DNA of 64,000 nt from Dethiosulfatarculus sandiegensis. GTDB taxonomy: Bacteria; Desulfobacterota; Desulfarculia; Desulfarculales; Desulfarculaceae. This document shows, piece by piece, positions 36,286-46,452 of this stretch (positions are counted from its first letter, which is position 1; the number at the start of each line of letters is the position of its first letter). The notes below the pieces were generated by a model that saw only the letters and a program-made list of their open reading frames with translations, searched no databases and was not told the DNA's origin. Location of the stretch: positions 1 through 64,000 of the forward strand of contig NZ_AZAC01000015.1 in the NCBI RefSeq assembly GCF_000931935.2, written 5' to 3'. The translations under genes were made by a program, and so were the position numbers.

Positions 36286-37506
36286 ATGCTCAAAAGGCAT
36301 AAAAAACTAATACCCGATTTCAAGGATATAAGCGGCTGTGGCATTTCAGGCGTTATGAGCGAGGCGGGGGAGCGCTTTTCCGGCGAATTCATTATACGCT
36401 CCATCGCCAATATGCATGACCGGGGCAACGGCTTAGGCGGCGGAATTGCCGCCTATGGCGTCTATCCCCAGATGCGGGATCATTATGCGGTTCACCTGAT
36501 GCTGGACGATATTAAGTCCAAAAAAGAAACTGAATCCATAATCTCAAACTGGTGCACCGTGTTTGGGGATGAGTCCATCCCCACCAAGCCCCATCCCAAG
36601 ATACAGACCAGGCCGATTCTGCATCGTTATTTTGTGGATATAAAACCCGAGGTTCTTAACCGATTTAATACCGATGATGAGGATGAGGCCATGGTGGACA
36701 TGGTCATGCGCATCAACCAAAACGTCACCGGCGGATTTGTGTTCTCCAGCGGCAGGAATATGGGGGTCTTTAAAGGCGTAGGCTATCCCGAAGATATCGG
36801 CGAGTTTTTCCGATTGGATGAATATGAGGGATACAGCTGGACCGCCCACAACCGTTTCCCCACCAACACCACCGGATGGTGGGGCGGGGCCCATCCCTTT
36901 TCCCTGTTGGATTGGACAGTGGTGCACAATGGAGAAATTTCCTCCTACGGCATCAATAAACGCTATCTGGCCAATTTCGGTTACAAATGCACCCTGCAGA
37001 CAGATACAGAGGTGGTGGCCTATCTCTTTGACCTGTTGGTGCGCAGGCACGACCTCCCCCTGGAGACGGCCTGTCTGGCCATGGCCCCGCCTTTTTGGTC
37101 CCAGGTGGACCGCATGGACAAAAAACGCCATAAGCTGATCTCCGGACTGCGCATGGTGTACGGCGGCGCCCTGTTGAACGGCCCCTTTGCGGTTTTGGTG
37201 GGCTTCAGCGGGGGGATGGTGGGTTTTAACGACCGCACCAAGCTGCGCCCCATGGTGGCTGCCAGAAAGGGTGACATGCTCTATATCGCCAGCGAGGAAG
37301 GGGCTATTCACGAAATTTGCGACGGCCCGGAGACGGTGTGGCACGCCACCGCGGGTGTGCCGGTGATCGGCAGGCTGAAAGATCCCAAGCGCATATTGGG
37401 GGAAAAGGGCGCGGCCCGGCTGGAGGCCATGACCAAGATGATGCCGGTGGTTGATTCCCAGCCTTCCCAAGGAGGTTTGCCGGCCAGTGAAGGAGGTCTC
37501 AGTTGA
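36286..37506 (+). CDS. Glutamate synthase, glutamine amidotransferase subunit (split form)
   Basis: 406 residues of a class-II glutamine amidotransferase. The nucleophile is expected to be Cys18 in SGCGISGVMSE, so a 17-residue propeptide must be removed to free its amino group, as in large GltB. Substrate-site motifs are AHNRFPTNTTGWWGGAHPF and VHNGEISSYG. It yields ammonia from glutamine for the FMN subunit encoded next. Large bacterial GltB carries this as its first domain; here it is a separate gene, as in archaea. Its stop overlaps the next start by four bases. Confidence 0.9.
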   Translation: MLKRHKKLIPDFKDISGCGISGVMSEAGERFSGEFIIRSIANMHDRGNGLGGGIAAYGVYPQMRDHYAVHLMLDDIKSKKETESIISNWCTVFGDESIPTKPHPKIQTRPILHRYFVDIKPEVLNRFNTDDEDEAMVDMVMRINQNVTGGFVFSSGRNMGVFKGVGYPEDIGEFFRLDEYEGYSWTAHNRFPTNTTGWWGGAHPFSLLDWTVVHNGEISSYGINKRYLANFGYKCTLQTDTEVVAYLFDLLVRRHDLPLETACLAMAPPFWSQVDRMDKKRHKLISGLRMVYGGALLNGPFAVLVGFSGGMVGFNDRTKLRPMVAARKGDMLYIASEEGAIHEICDGPETVWHATAGVPVIGRLKDPKRILGEKGAARLEAMTKMMPVVDSQPSQGGLPASEGGLS

Positions 37507-39017
37507 GCATGAAATTGGTAAGGCCGGAGTTTAAGATCAACCGTGATCCGGCCAGATGCATACAATGCCAGGTCTGTGTGCGCCAGTGCGCAAACATGTG
37601 CCATGAATATGATGAAGAGATAGAAGCGGTGCGGGTGCATGAGGAATCCTGCGTGGGCTGTCAGCGCTGTGTCACCCTCTGTCCCACCGGCGCGCTCGAG
37701 GTGGTCAAGTCTCCTCCCAACTTTGCGCCCAAGGCCAATTGGACCTCTGAGGTGGTCCAGAACATCTATCGCCAAGCCCAGACCGGAGGCGTGCTTCTGG
37801 CTGCCATGGGCAATGATCAGCCTCATCCGGTCTACTGGGACAAGATTCTGCTCAATGCCAGCCAGGTGACCAACCCTTCCATCGACCCTCTGCGTGAGCC
37901 CATGGAGCTTTTGACCCATCTGGGGCGCAAACCGGACAAGGTGGAGGTGAATTTTGATGAAGATTCCCCCGGCCTGACCACTGAGCTGGCGCCTCAGCTG
38001 ACCCTTAAGACTCCGCTTATCTTCAGCGCCATGAGCTACGGGGCCATCAGCTACAATGCCTTTACGTCTCTGGTTCATGCGGCGGACGAATGCGGCATTT
38101 ACATGAACACCGGAGAGGGCGGCCTGCCTTTGGAGCTGCGCTCCCACGGCAAGAACATAATTGTGCAGGTGGCCTCCGGGCGCTTTGGCGTGGACGCCGA
38201 GTATCTGAACAGCGCCTCCGCGGTGGAAATCAAGATAGGCCAGGGGGCAAAGCCGGGCATCGGCGGCCACCTGCCCGGGGAAAAGGTGGATGAAAAGATA
38301 AGCCAGACCCGCATGATTCCCAAGGGGACCGACGCCCTGTCGCCCGCACCCCATCACGATATTTATTCCATTGAGGACTTAAGGCAGCTTATCTATTCCT
38401 TGAAAGAAGCCACCCGTTATGAAAAGCCGGTCTCGGTCAAGGTGGCCGCGGTTCATAACGTGGCGGCTATTGCCAGCGGTATTGTGCGGGCAGGTGCGGA
38501 TATTGTGGCCATTGACGGTTACAAGGGCGGCACCGGCGCCGCGCCGACCATGATCAGGAACAATGTGGGCATTCCCATTGAGTTCGCCCTGGCGGCAGTG
38601 GACGACCGCCTGCGCAAGGAAGGGATAAGAAACCAGGCCTCATTGGTGGCCGCCGGCGGTTTCAGGTGTTCGGCTGATGTGGTTAAGGCCATAGCCCTGG
38701 GGGCAGACGCGGTTTATATCGGCACTTCGGCCCTTATCGCCCTGGGCTGTCACATGTGCCAGAAATGCTACACCGGAAAGTGCAACTGGGGTATAGCCAC
38801 CCAGGATCCTTACCTCACCCGCCGCCTTAACCCCGAGATCGGCACCAGGCAACTGGTGAACCTGGTGAGGGGCTGGTCGCACGAGATCATGGAGATGATG
38901 GGCGGCATGGGCATCAACGCCGTTGAGAGTCTACGCGGCAACCGGGATCATTTGCGGGGCATAAACATGACCGACCGGGAGCTTGATATCTTAGGCATCA
39001 AGGCCGCCGGGGAGTAG
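37503..39017 (+). CDS. Glutamate synthase, FMN/ferredoxin-domain subunit
   Basis: 504 residues. Residues 1-65 are a two-cluster ferredoxin head (CIQCQVCVRQC and CVGCQRCVTLC). The rest is the FMN barrel of glutamate synthase, with GYKGGTGAAP and the cysteine-rich CHMCQKCYTGKCNWGIATQ of the [3Fe-4S] site. It aminates 2-oxoglutarate to glutamate. I take the TTG at 37503, with AGGAGG six bases ahead and a four-base overlap with the previous stop; ATG 37509 is possible. The ferredoxin head is typical of the archaeal type. Confidence 0.92.
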   Translation: MSMKLVRPEFKINRDPARCIQCQVCVRQCANMCHEYDEEIEAVRVHEESCVGCQRCVTLCPTGALEVVKSPPNFAPKANWTSEVVQNIYRQAQTGGVLLAAMGNDQPHPVYWDKILLNASQVTNPSIDPLREPMELLTHLGRKPDKVEVNFDEDSPGLTTELAPQLTLKTPLIFSAMSYGAISYNAFTSLVHAADECGIYMNTGEGGLPLELRSHGKNIIVQVASGRFGVDAEYLNSASAVEIKIGQGAKPGIGGHLPGEKVDEKISQTRMIPKGTDALSPAPHHDIYSIEDLRQLIYSLKEATRYEKPVSVKVAAVHNVAAIASGIVRAGADIVAIDGYKGGTGAAPTMIRNNVGIPIEFALAAVDDRLRKEGIRNQASLVAAGGFRCSADVVKAIALGADAVYIGTSALIALGCHMCQKCYTGKCNWGIATQDPYLTRRLNPEIGTRQLVNLVRGWSHEIMEMMGGMGINAVESLRGNRDHLRGINMTDRELDILGIKAAGE

Positions 39018-39021
39018 AGCC

Positions 39022-39465
39022 ATGAGACGCATAGTCGCCAAGGAAGAATATTGCATGAACTGTAGGCTCTGCGAGGTGCATTGCCTGGTGAGCCATTCCA
39101 AATCCAAAGACATAATCAAGGCCTTTCGTACGGAAAGGGGCAAGGTTGTGCCCAGGATAACCGTGGAGACCTCCGGGCCGGTGAGCTTTGCCGTACAGTG
39201 CAGGCACTGTGAAGACGCCTACTGCCTGGAGGCCTGCATGACCGGAGCCATAGCCCTGGACCCGGAGACCGGGCGCATAACCCACGACGCTGACCGCTGC
39301 GTGGGCTGCTGGATGTGCATAATGGTCTGCCCCAACGGGGCTCTGCGCACCAACCCGGCTCACCATGTGGTGGCGGGCTGCGACCTTTGTATTGAGACCG
39401 GCACTCCGGCCTGTGTGGAGGCCTGTCCCAATGAAGCCTTATATATCGAGGGTGACGATGAGTAA
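39022..39465 (+). CDS. Glutamate synthase-associated polyferredoxin
   Basis: 147 residues with four [4Fe-4S] motifs: CMNCRLCEVHC (Cys 11/14/17/21), CRHCEDAYCLEAC, CVGCWMCIMVC and CDLCIETGTPACVEAC. It is of the CooF/HycB type and visibly related to the CooF at 5134-5736, down to identical spacing of the first set. It probably brings electrons from the FAD subunit, or from a cellular ferredoxin, to the FMN subunit. It overlaps the next gene by eight bases. Confidence 0.9.
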   Translation: MRRIVAKEEYCMNCRLCEVHCLVSHSKSKDIIKAFRTERGKVVPRITVETSGPVSFAVQCRHCEDAYCLEACMTGAIALDPETGRITHDADRCVGCWMCIMVCPNGALRTNPAHHVVAGCDLCIETGTPACVEACPNEALYIEGDDE

Positions 39466-40747
39466 TACTTCTTATGTACTGGTGGGAAACTCGGCCGCCG
39501 CAGTAGGGGCGGTGGCCGGCATACGTCAATATGATCCCCGGGGCTCTGTGACCATTATTGCCAAGGAACCGGAGCATACCTACTCGCGCCCCTTGATCAG
39601 TTATCTTTTGGCCGGAAAAGTAGATGAAAAACGCATGTACTACCGGCCCCTGGATTTCTACCGCAAGAGCCGGGTTCAGGCCCTTCTCGGCACTTTGGTG
39701 ACAGAGGTTTTGCCGGACAGGAAGGTGGTGAAAACCAGTGACGGTCAGGAGGTTTTGTATGACCGCCTGCTTCTGGCCACCGGCGGCAAGCCCGTGGTCC
39801 CGCCGAACTTAAAAGGCGTGGAAACCGGTGGAGTCTTTACCTTCACCTCCTGGCAGGATGCCCGCAGGATCAAGGAATACATAGATAAATACCAGGTGCG
39901 CGATGCTGTGGTGCTGGGCGGCGGATTGATCGGCTTGAAATCGGTTGAGGCCCTCACCGCCCTGGGCATCAAGACCACAGTGCTTGAGCTGGCCGAAAGG
40001 GTGCTCAGCATCACCCTGGATCAGACCGCCTCAGATCTGGTGGCCGGGGCCTTGGAGAAAAAAGGCGTGGATCTTTTGTGCACCTCGACCGTTGAGGCGA
40101 TTCACAGCAGAAGGGGCAAGGTCAGCGGGGTTACGGTGACCGGCGGTGAAAAAATAGAGTGCGGCCTGGTGCTTTTGGCTATCGGGGTTCAGCCCGACAC
40201 CACCCTGGCCATGTCGGCCGGGCTTAAGGTTGACCGCGGAATTTTGGTCGATGATTATTTGAGGACCAGCGAAAAGGATATCTTTGCCGCAGGAGACGTG
40301 GCCCAGGCCATGGAGATGCTGAGCGGAGAGAAAAGGGCGGTGCCGATCTGGCCTTTGGCCTACAGGCAGGGCCTGATAGCCGGTTCCAACATGGCGGGGC
40401 ACGAGATGACCTATGAGGGCAGCCTGGCCATGAACTCGGTGGAGATCTGCGGGTTGCCCACCATCAGCGCGGGTATCACCTCCCCCGAAGGTGAGGACTA
40501 TGAGGTGCTCACCAAAAAGAACAAAAGGACCGGCGCCTATAAAAAGATAGTCTTCAAAGACGACCGGCTGGTGGGCTTTATCATGACCGGCGACATAGAG
40601 AGGGCCGGAATCATGACCGGGCTGATCAAGGGCCGGGTCAAGATCGGCGGGTTGAAGAAAAAACTCATGGGCGATGATTTCGGGGTGATCAATTTACCCT
40701 TTGATTACAGGGCCCAGGTGGCCGCGGGCAAGGGGGTGTACCTATGA
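39458..40747 (+). CDS. Glutamate synthase-associated FAD/NAD(P) oxidoreductase
   Basis: 429 residues from ATG 39458, inside the end of the ferredoxin gene. Pyridine-nucleotide-disulfide oxidoreductase family: VGNSAAAVGAVAGI (FAD), VVLGGGLIGLKSVEAL (NAD(P)), IFAAGDVAQAMEM (FAD). It is a close relative of the CODH-linked oxidoreductase at 5786-7048; compare TIIAKEPEHTYSRPLISYLL with the same region there. In split glutamate synthases such a protein replaces GltD. It overlaps the next gene by four bases. Confidence 0.9.
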   Translation: MSNTSYVLVGNSAAAVGAVAGIRQYDPRGSVTIIAKEPEHTYSRPLISYLLAGKVDEKRMYYRPLDFYRKSRVQALLGTLVTEVLPDRKVVKTSDGQEVLYDRLLLATGGKPVVPPNLKGVETGGVFTFTSWQDARRIKEYIDKYQVRDAVVLGGGLIGLKSVEALTALGIKTTVLELAERVLSITLDQTASDLVAGALEKKGVDLLCTSTVEAIHSRRGKVSGVTVTGGEKIECGLVLLAIGVQPDTTLAMSAGLKVDRGILVDDYLRTSEKDIFAAGDVAQAMEMLSGEKRAVPIWPLAYRQGLIAGSNMAGHEMTYEGSLAMNSVEICGLPTISAGITSPEGEDYEVLTKKNKRTGAYKKIVFKDDRLVGFIMTGDIERAGIMTGLIKGRVKIGGLKKKLMGDDFGVINLPFDYRAQVAAGKGVYL

Positions 40748-41472
40748 TCATTGATGCCCAGGGAGTCTACTACAAAAAGGTTAATGAACTTATCCACCAG
40801 GCCGTGGATGGTGGCGCCAAATACCTTGAGCTGGTTAATGTAAAGGGCCAGCGCTATATCGGCACCGGTTTGCCCGAAGGGGTGGAGCTGGTTATCAAGG
40901 GGGTGCCGGGAAATGATCTGGCCTGTTTTATGAACGGGGCCAGGATAAACGTACTGGGAAACGCTCAGGACGCTGTGGGAAACACCATGAACCAAGGCAA
41001 GGTGGTGATCCACGGCGTGGCCGGTGATATTGTGGGCTATGCCATGCGCGGGGGCAAGTTGTTCGTAAAAGGCGATGTGGGCTACAGGGCCGGCATTCAT
41101 ATGAAGGCCTTTCACGACCGTTTTCCCGTGGTGGCTATTGGCGGAGGGGCCCAGGATTATCTTGGCGAATATATGGCCGGCGGGGTTTTGGTGGTCTTTA
41201 ATCTGAACGACCTGACAAGCCCGGTCGGCAGCTTCACCGGCACCGGCATGCACGGCGGAATGATCTATGTCCGGGGCAAGGTGGAGGATTATCAGGTGGG
41301 GGCTGAAGTGGGGTTCGCTCCCCTAAGCCTTGAAGAATGGTCTTTTGTGGAAAAGCTTTATCAGGAGTTCACCAAGGATCTGGGGCTTAAGGAGAGACCG
41401 CTTAAAAAGCAGGAGTTCACCAAACTCTACCCCAAGAGCGCCAGACCCTACGGCAATCTATACGCTTATTGA
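40744..41472 (+). CDS. Glutamate synthase GXGXG subunit
   Basis: 242 residues forming the right-handed beta-helix (GXGXG) domain that ends the large subunit of normal glutamate synthases: repeated G-x-x-x-G-x-x-x-G patterns such as GTGLPEGVELVIKGVPGNDL and GGKLFVKGDVGYRAGIHM. It is a structural link between the amidotransferase and FMN parts. Fifth and last gene of the split glutamate synthase run, coupled to the oxidoreductase by a four-base overlap. Confidence 0.93.
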   Translation: MIIDAQGVYYKKVNELIHQAVDGGAKYLELVNVKGQRYIGTGLPEGVELVIKGVPGNDLACFMNGARINVLGNAQDAVGNTMNQGKVVIHGVAGDIVGYAMRGGKLFVKGDVGYRAGIHMKAFHDRFPVVAIGGGAQDYLGEYMAGGVLVVFNLNDLTSPVGSFTGTGMHGGMIYVRGKVEDYQVGAEVGFAPLSLEEWSFVEKLYQEFTKDLGLKERPLKKQEFTKLYPKSARPYGNLYAY

Positions 41473-41503
41473 TTTTCTAAAAAATTAATTTTTTTGAATA
41501 TTT

Positions 41504-41539
41504 GTGCAGCAATCTTACCATATGGTAGGATTGCTGCAC
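41504..41539. promoter_or_regulatory. 36-base inverted repeat before the sigma-54 activator gene
   Basis: Two 18-base arms beginning GTGCAGCAATC and ending GATTGCTGCAC meet at CATATG with a single mismatched pair. The centre contains TACC-ATAT-GGTA (41516-41527), the same dyad found twice upstream of glnA. It lies about 40-75 bases before the activator start, where it could be an autoregulatory operator. It could also act as a hairpin after the GXGXG gene, though there is no T-run behind it. Confidence 0.6.
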
Positions 41540-41580
41540 GTACATGTTAATCCTGTTTGAAAAAGGTGATGAAAGGCAAG

Positions 41581-43143
<1,563 letters not shown>

Positions 43144-43172
43144 ATCACACTGTTTCAGATATGTTTGTTTCC

Positions 43173-43184
43173 TACCTTTTGGTA
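43173..43184. promoter_or_regulatory. TACC-N4-GGTA dyad, distal site upstream of glnA
   Basis: TACCTTTTGGTA. Centre about 31 bases (three helical turns) from the next copy and about 145 bases before the predicted glnA transcription start, a usual enhancer distance for sigma-54 activators. Confidence 0.55.
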
Positions 43185-43203
43185 TGAAAGAGGTACCCTT
43201 TCC

Positions 43204-43215
43204 TACCTGTTGGTA
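43204..43215. promoter_or_regulatory. TACC-N4-GGTA dyad, proximal site upstream of glnA
   Basis: TACCTGTTGGTA, preceded by TTTCC like the distal copy. Either an enhancer for the NifA-like protein or an NrpR operator. Confidence 0.55.
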
Positions 43216-43232
43216 GTTTGTATTCAGATAGG

Positions 43233-43257
43233 AAACACTAGGATATTTTTAGTGTTT
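43233..43257. promoter_or_regulatory. Inverted repeat between the glnA dyads and promoter
   Basis: AAACACTA and TAGTGTTT around nine AT-rich bases, 40 bases upstream of the -24 element. Possible binding site for a second regulator or a bend protein. Confidence 0.4.
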
Positions 43258-43296
43258 GCCTAATAAAAATAAGTAGATAGAATATTTGATCTGTTT

Positions 43297-43312
43297 TGGC
43301 ACGCAGCTTGCT
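43297..43312 (+). promoter_or_regulatory. Sigma-54 (-24/-12) promoter of glnA
   Basis: TGGCACG-CAGC-TTGCT matches the consensus TGGCACG-N4-TTGCA/T at every invariant base and spacing. Lies about 120 bases before the glnA ATG. Confidence 0.9.
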
Positions 43313-43429
43313 TTGTTTTTGGGCTAAATGATTGGGATAACGAATTCCGCGCTTGGCAGGGATAAGAAAACCAGACCCTGTCGGCGCGGCAGATTTTTAA
43401 ATACGGATTTTTTAAGGAGGTAACCAGAT

Positions 43430-44761
43430 ATGCCGGCCATGGACAAAGAGGCAGTCCTCAAGGCGGTTAGGGACAACAACATCAAGTTCGTGCGTTTATG
43501 GTTCACGGACATCCTGGGCGTGCTCAAGAGCTTTGCCGTAACTCCGTCTGAGTTGGAGACTGCCCTTGAAGAGGGTATGGGATTTGACGGCTCTTCCATT
43601 GAAGGCTTCTGCCGCATTGAAGAGAGCGATATGATCGCCATGCCCGATCCCTCCACCTTTACCATGCTGCCTTGGAGGACCAAGGAAAGCGGTGGGGTGG
43701 CCCGCATGTTCACAGATGTCCAGACTCCGGACGGCAAGCCTTATGCCGGAGACCCCCGCTGGGTGCTGAGGCGCAATCTGCAAAAGGCCGCCGACATGGG
43801 TTACACCATGTATGTGGGTCCCGAATTGGAGTATTTCTATTTCAAGGATTCCAAGTCCACCGAGCCCCTGGACCAGGGCGGATATTTTGACTTGACTCCC
43901 CTGGATGTGGCCAGCGACCTGAGGCGGGACACCATTTTTGCCCTGGAATCCATGGGAATCGACGTGGAATACAGCCACCACGAGGTGGCCCCCAGTCAGC
44001 ACGAAATCGACCTGCGGTTTAAAGACGCCCTGCAGATGGCTGACGCGGCCATGACCTACCGCTTGACGGTCAAGGAAGTGGCCATGCAGCACGGTGTCTA
44101 TGCCACCTTTATGCCCAAACCCATCTTCGGGGAAAACGGCAGCGGCATGCACGTGCACCAGTCCCTGTTCAACGGTGATAAAAACGTCTTTTTCGACGGC
44201 AATGACATGTACAACCTCTCCAAAGAGGGCAAGTCTTATATCGCGGGCCTGTTGAAGCACGCCCCGGAGATCACCTCCCTGGTGGCCCAGTGGGTGAACT
44301 CCTATAAGCGCCTGGTTCCCGGTTACGAAGCTCCGGTCTATGTGGCCTGGGCCCGCCGCAACCGCTCCAGCCTGGTTAGGGTGCCCATGTACAAGCCTGG
44401 TAAGGAAAAGGCCACCCGTTGCGAGTTCCGTTGCCCGGACCCGGCCTGCAACCCCTACCTGGCCTTTGCCGCCATGCTGGCCGCCGGCCTGAAGGGTCTT
44501 AAAGAGGGTTATGAGATGCCGGATCCGGTGGAAGACGACATCTTTGAAATGAACACCCAGATGAGGGACGAGAGAGGCATTACCTCCCTGCCCGGCAGCC
44601 TGGGAGAAGCTATTGAAGTTACCGCTCAGAGCGAATTGGTGAAAGAATGCTTGGGTGACCACGTATTCAACCAGTTCATCAACAATAAAAGGGTTGAGTG
44701 GGACCAGTATCGGGTGCATGTCTCCCAGTTTGAGCTTGACCGATACCTGCCGATTCTCTAA
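43430..44761 (+). CDS. glnA: Glutamine synthetase, type I (alpha-like)
   Basis: 443 residues, the length of GSI-alpha enzymes. Family motifs: GFDGSSIEGFCRIEESDM, and the metal/ATP region KPIFGENGSGMHVHQSLFN. Makes glutamine from glutamate, ammonia and ATP. The region that in GSI-beta carries the adenylylated Tyr (NLYDLP) reads PVEDDIFEMN here, so adenylylation control is unlikely; feedback through the Arg of GFCRIEESDM is more probable. AAGGAGG precedes the ATG. It is driven by the sigma-54 promoter at 43297 and ends at a strong terminator. Works with the split glutamate synthase upstream as a GS-GOGAT cycle. Confidence 0.97.
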   Translation: MPAMDKEAVLKAVRDNNIKFVRLWFTDILGVLKSFAVTPSELETALEEGMGFDGSSIEGFCRIEESDMIAMPDPSTFTMLPWRTKESGGVARMFTDVQTPDGKPYAGDPRWVLRRNLQKAADMGYTMYVGPELEYFYFKDSKSTEPLDQGGYFDLTPLDVASDLRRDTIFALESMGIDVEYSHHEVAPSQHEIDLRFKDALQMADAAMTYRLTVKEVAMQHGVYATFMPKPIFGENGSGMHVHQSLFNGDKNVFFDGNDMYNLSKEGKSYIAGLLKHAPEITSLVAQWVNSYKRLVPGYEAPVYVAWARRNRSSLVRVPMYKPGKEKATRCEFRCPDPACNPYLAFAAMLAAGLKGLKEGYEMPDPVEDDIFEMNTQMRDERGITSLPGSLGEAIEVTAQSELVKECLGDHVFNQFINNKRVEWDQYRVHVSQFELDRYLPIL

Positions 44762-44791
44762 TCGATCTTAACAGCGTTTCGTTGCCTGCTG

Positions 44792-44832
44792 ACCGGTCGC
44801 TCTTTTTTAAAAAGGGCGGCCGGTTTTTTTTA
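44792..44832 (+). terminator. Rho-independent terminator of glnA
   Basis: ACCGGTCGCTCTTT pairs with AAAGGGCGGCCGGT, followed by eight T. Confidence 0.9.
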
Positions 44833-44858
44833 AACCGGTTTAAAACACCCGCCGTAAG

Positions 44859-44906
44859 AAGGGCGGCATTTGGGCGCGCTCATGGTTCGCTTATTTTGCC
44901 GCCCTT
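44859..44906. terminator. Second hairpin after glnA
   Basis: AAGGGCGGCA and TGCCGCCCTT, loop of 28 bases, no long T-run. Together with the terminator before it, this is all I see in the 375-base gap 44762-45136. Confidence 0.35.
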
Positions 44907-45136
44907 AAACCATCCTTCCTTTTTTACCTATTTGTTTTCGAATTCTCACGCCGACCGCTTTGGCATGCCAAAACCAGCCGGATGCGCTAAAATACGTTCC
45001 TTTAATCAGGAATATTCGACTTGGCCGTCATAGGCGGATCAGGCGTATCTGACCGGTAAAGGGACTTGGCTTGCCGCTCTTGCCGGTTCTCGGGATAAAG
45101 GGGCAAAAATAATGCCCGTCTTAAAAAGGAGTTGCC

Positions 45137-45964
45137 ATGTCCACGCCCACCGGTGATTTCGCGCCCGGCGATCCCATTTTCCTGGTGGACCAAAGGGACC
45201 GCCAGTATTTGGAACTTGCCCCTCTGCCGGATAAGAAGCTGAAGCTCAGAGACGAGTACATACCTTACGAAAGGGTGATGGAGCTGCACGACGGAGACCT
45301 TTTGATATCCCCCATCGGCAGGCGTTATCTGGTATTCAAACCCACCATGCGCGAGGTTGTTTTTAACATGCCCCGGCAGGCCCAGATTATTTATCCCAAG
45401 GACATCGGGGCCATACTTATGTGGGGTGATGTTTTTGCCGGGCAGTCGGTTCTGGAGGTGGGTTGTGGCCACGGGGCTATGACCATGAGCCTTTTGCGCT
45501 GTCTGGGCCCCACCGGAAGCTTAGTCACCTGTGACTTAAGGCGCGACCATTTAAACCGTACCAAAAAAAACATAGTGAAGTATCTGGGCGAGTCTTATCT
45601 GGAGAGCTGGACCCCGGTCTGGGGCAACCCTTCCGAAGGGGTGTTGGACCAATACAAGGTTGAGAGGATCATAACCGACATACCCGAGCCCTGGGAGATC
45701 CTGGAGGTTGCGGCCAAGGCGTTGAAGCCGGGCGGGGTGTGGACGGTATATGTGCCGACTGTGACCCAGATGACCAAGATCATGGAGGCCATGAACGGCA
45801 CGCCGGATTTTTGCCTGGTGGACAGTTTTGAGCTGCTGCAAAGGCACTGGCATGTCAAACTGCCTTCAGTCCGGCCTGCCCACACCATGAAGGCCCACAC
45901 CGGTTTTATCATCACCTGCCGCAGGCGCTGGCGCAAGCTTGAGTCCCAGGACCAGGCGGAGTAA
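45137..45964 (+). CDS. trmI: tRNA (adenine-N1)-methyltransferase, TrmI family
   Basis: 275 residues. A short N-terminal beta domain (RRYLVFKPTMREVVFNMPRQ) leads to the Rossmann methyltransferase with VLEVGCGHGAMTMSL (SAM motif I), ITDIPEPWEILE (catalytic Asp) and a PxxxQ-containing loop VPTVTQMTKI. These are hallmarks of TrmI/GCD14, which methylates A58 of the tRNA T-loop. Good ribosome site AAGGAG. Single gene after the nitrogen island. Confidence 0.9.
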   Translation: MSTPTGDFAPGDPIFLVDQRDRQYLELAPLPDKKLKLRDEYIPYERVMELHDGDLLISPIGRRYLVFKPTMREVVFNMPRQAQIIYPKDIGAILMWGDVFAGQSVLEVGCGHGAMTMSLLRCLGPTGSLVTCDLRRDHLNRTKKNIVKYLGESYLESWTPVWGNPSEGVLDQYKVERIITDIPEPWEILEVAAKALKPGGVWTVYVPTVTQMTKIMEAMNGTPDFCLVDSFELLQRHWHVKLPSVRPAHTMKAHTGFIITCRRRWRKLESQDQAE

Positions 45965-46071
45965 AACAGTATAAAACCGCGAAAATTGGCAGGCTGTCTG
46001 CATACAGCCTGCCGGGTGCATCATGGCGCACCCGGTTATTTCGAAGGGCATCGGCAGATAGGGCCGACGCC

Positions 46072-46449
46072 TTGAGCCTTTTAGGGACAAGCACCGTAAA
46101 ACGGCAAGGCCTGAAAAGGCCGGGAGCAAGGGTCTTCATTTTCATAGGCGGGGTTCAACCCAAAAAAACCAAGCTGGATGACAACCCCAGGACCTGCCCG
46201 GTCTGCGGGCTGCCGTCCGCCCGTTTAAAAAGGCTGGATAATTATTTGAGTTTGTTTTTTATTCCAGTGATCCCCCTTAAAAAAGGGGATGTTTTTCTGG
46301 AGTGCGAACGTTGCGGGGGTGTTTTCAGCCCGGATGGAGAGCGCCTGGGAGCCCGGCCCGGCCAGGGCGGCCTGCCGAAATGCCCCAACTGCGGCACAAG
46401 CTTGCAAAACGAATTTGAATACTGCCCCAAATGCGGACGAAAGGTATAG
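46072..46449 (+). CDS. Zinc-ribbon protein
   Basis: Up to 125 residues with three CPxCG-type zinc knuckle pairs: CPVCG...CERCG and, at the C-terminus, CPNCG...CPKCG. The stretch VFIFIGGVQPKK and LFFIPVIPLKKGD is typical of small bacterial zinc-ribbon proteins, whose usual start would lie nearer VFIFIGG. Only TTG 46072 is open in frame, with a weak ribosome site, so the true start is uncertain. It is three bases before the amidohydrolase gene and probably co-transcribed. Function unknown. Confidence 0.65.
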   Translation: MSLLGTSTVKRQGLKRPGARVFIFIGGVQPKKTKLDDNPRTCPVCGLPSARLKRLDNYLSLFFIPVIPLKKGDVFLECERCGGVFSPDGERLGARPGQGGLPKCPNCGTSLQNEFEYCPKCGRKV

Positions 46450-46452
46450 CAA

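Noticed and set aside
37308..38357. 349-residue open frame opposite the glutamate synthase genes
   Set aside because: Spans two real genes on the other strand and lacks motifs.
43496..44719. 407-residue open frame opposite glnA
   Set aside because: Shadow frame; the plus strand is an unmistakable glutamine synthetase.
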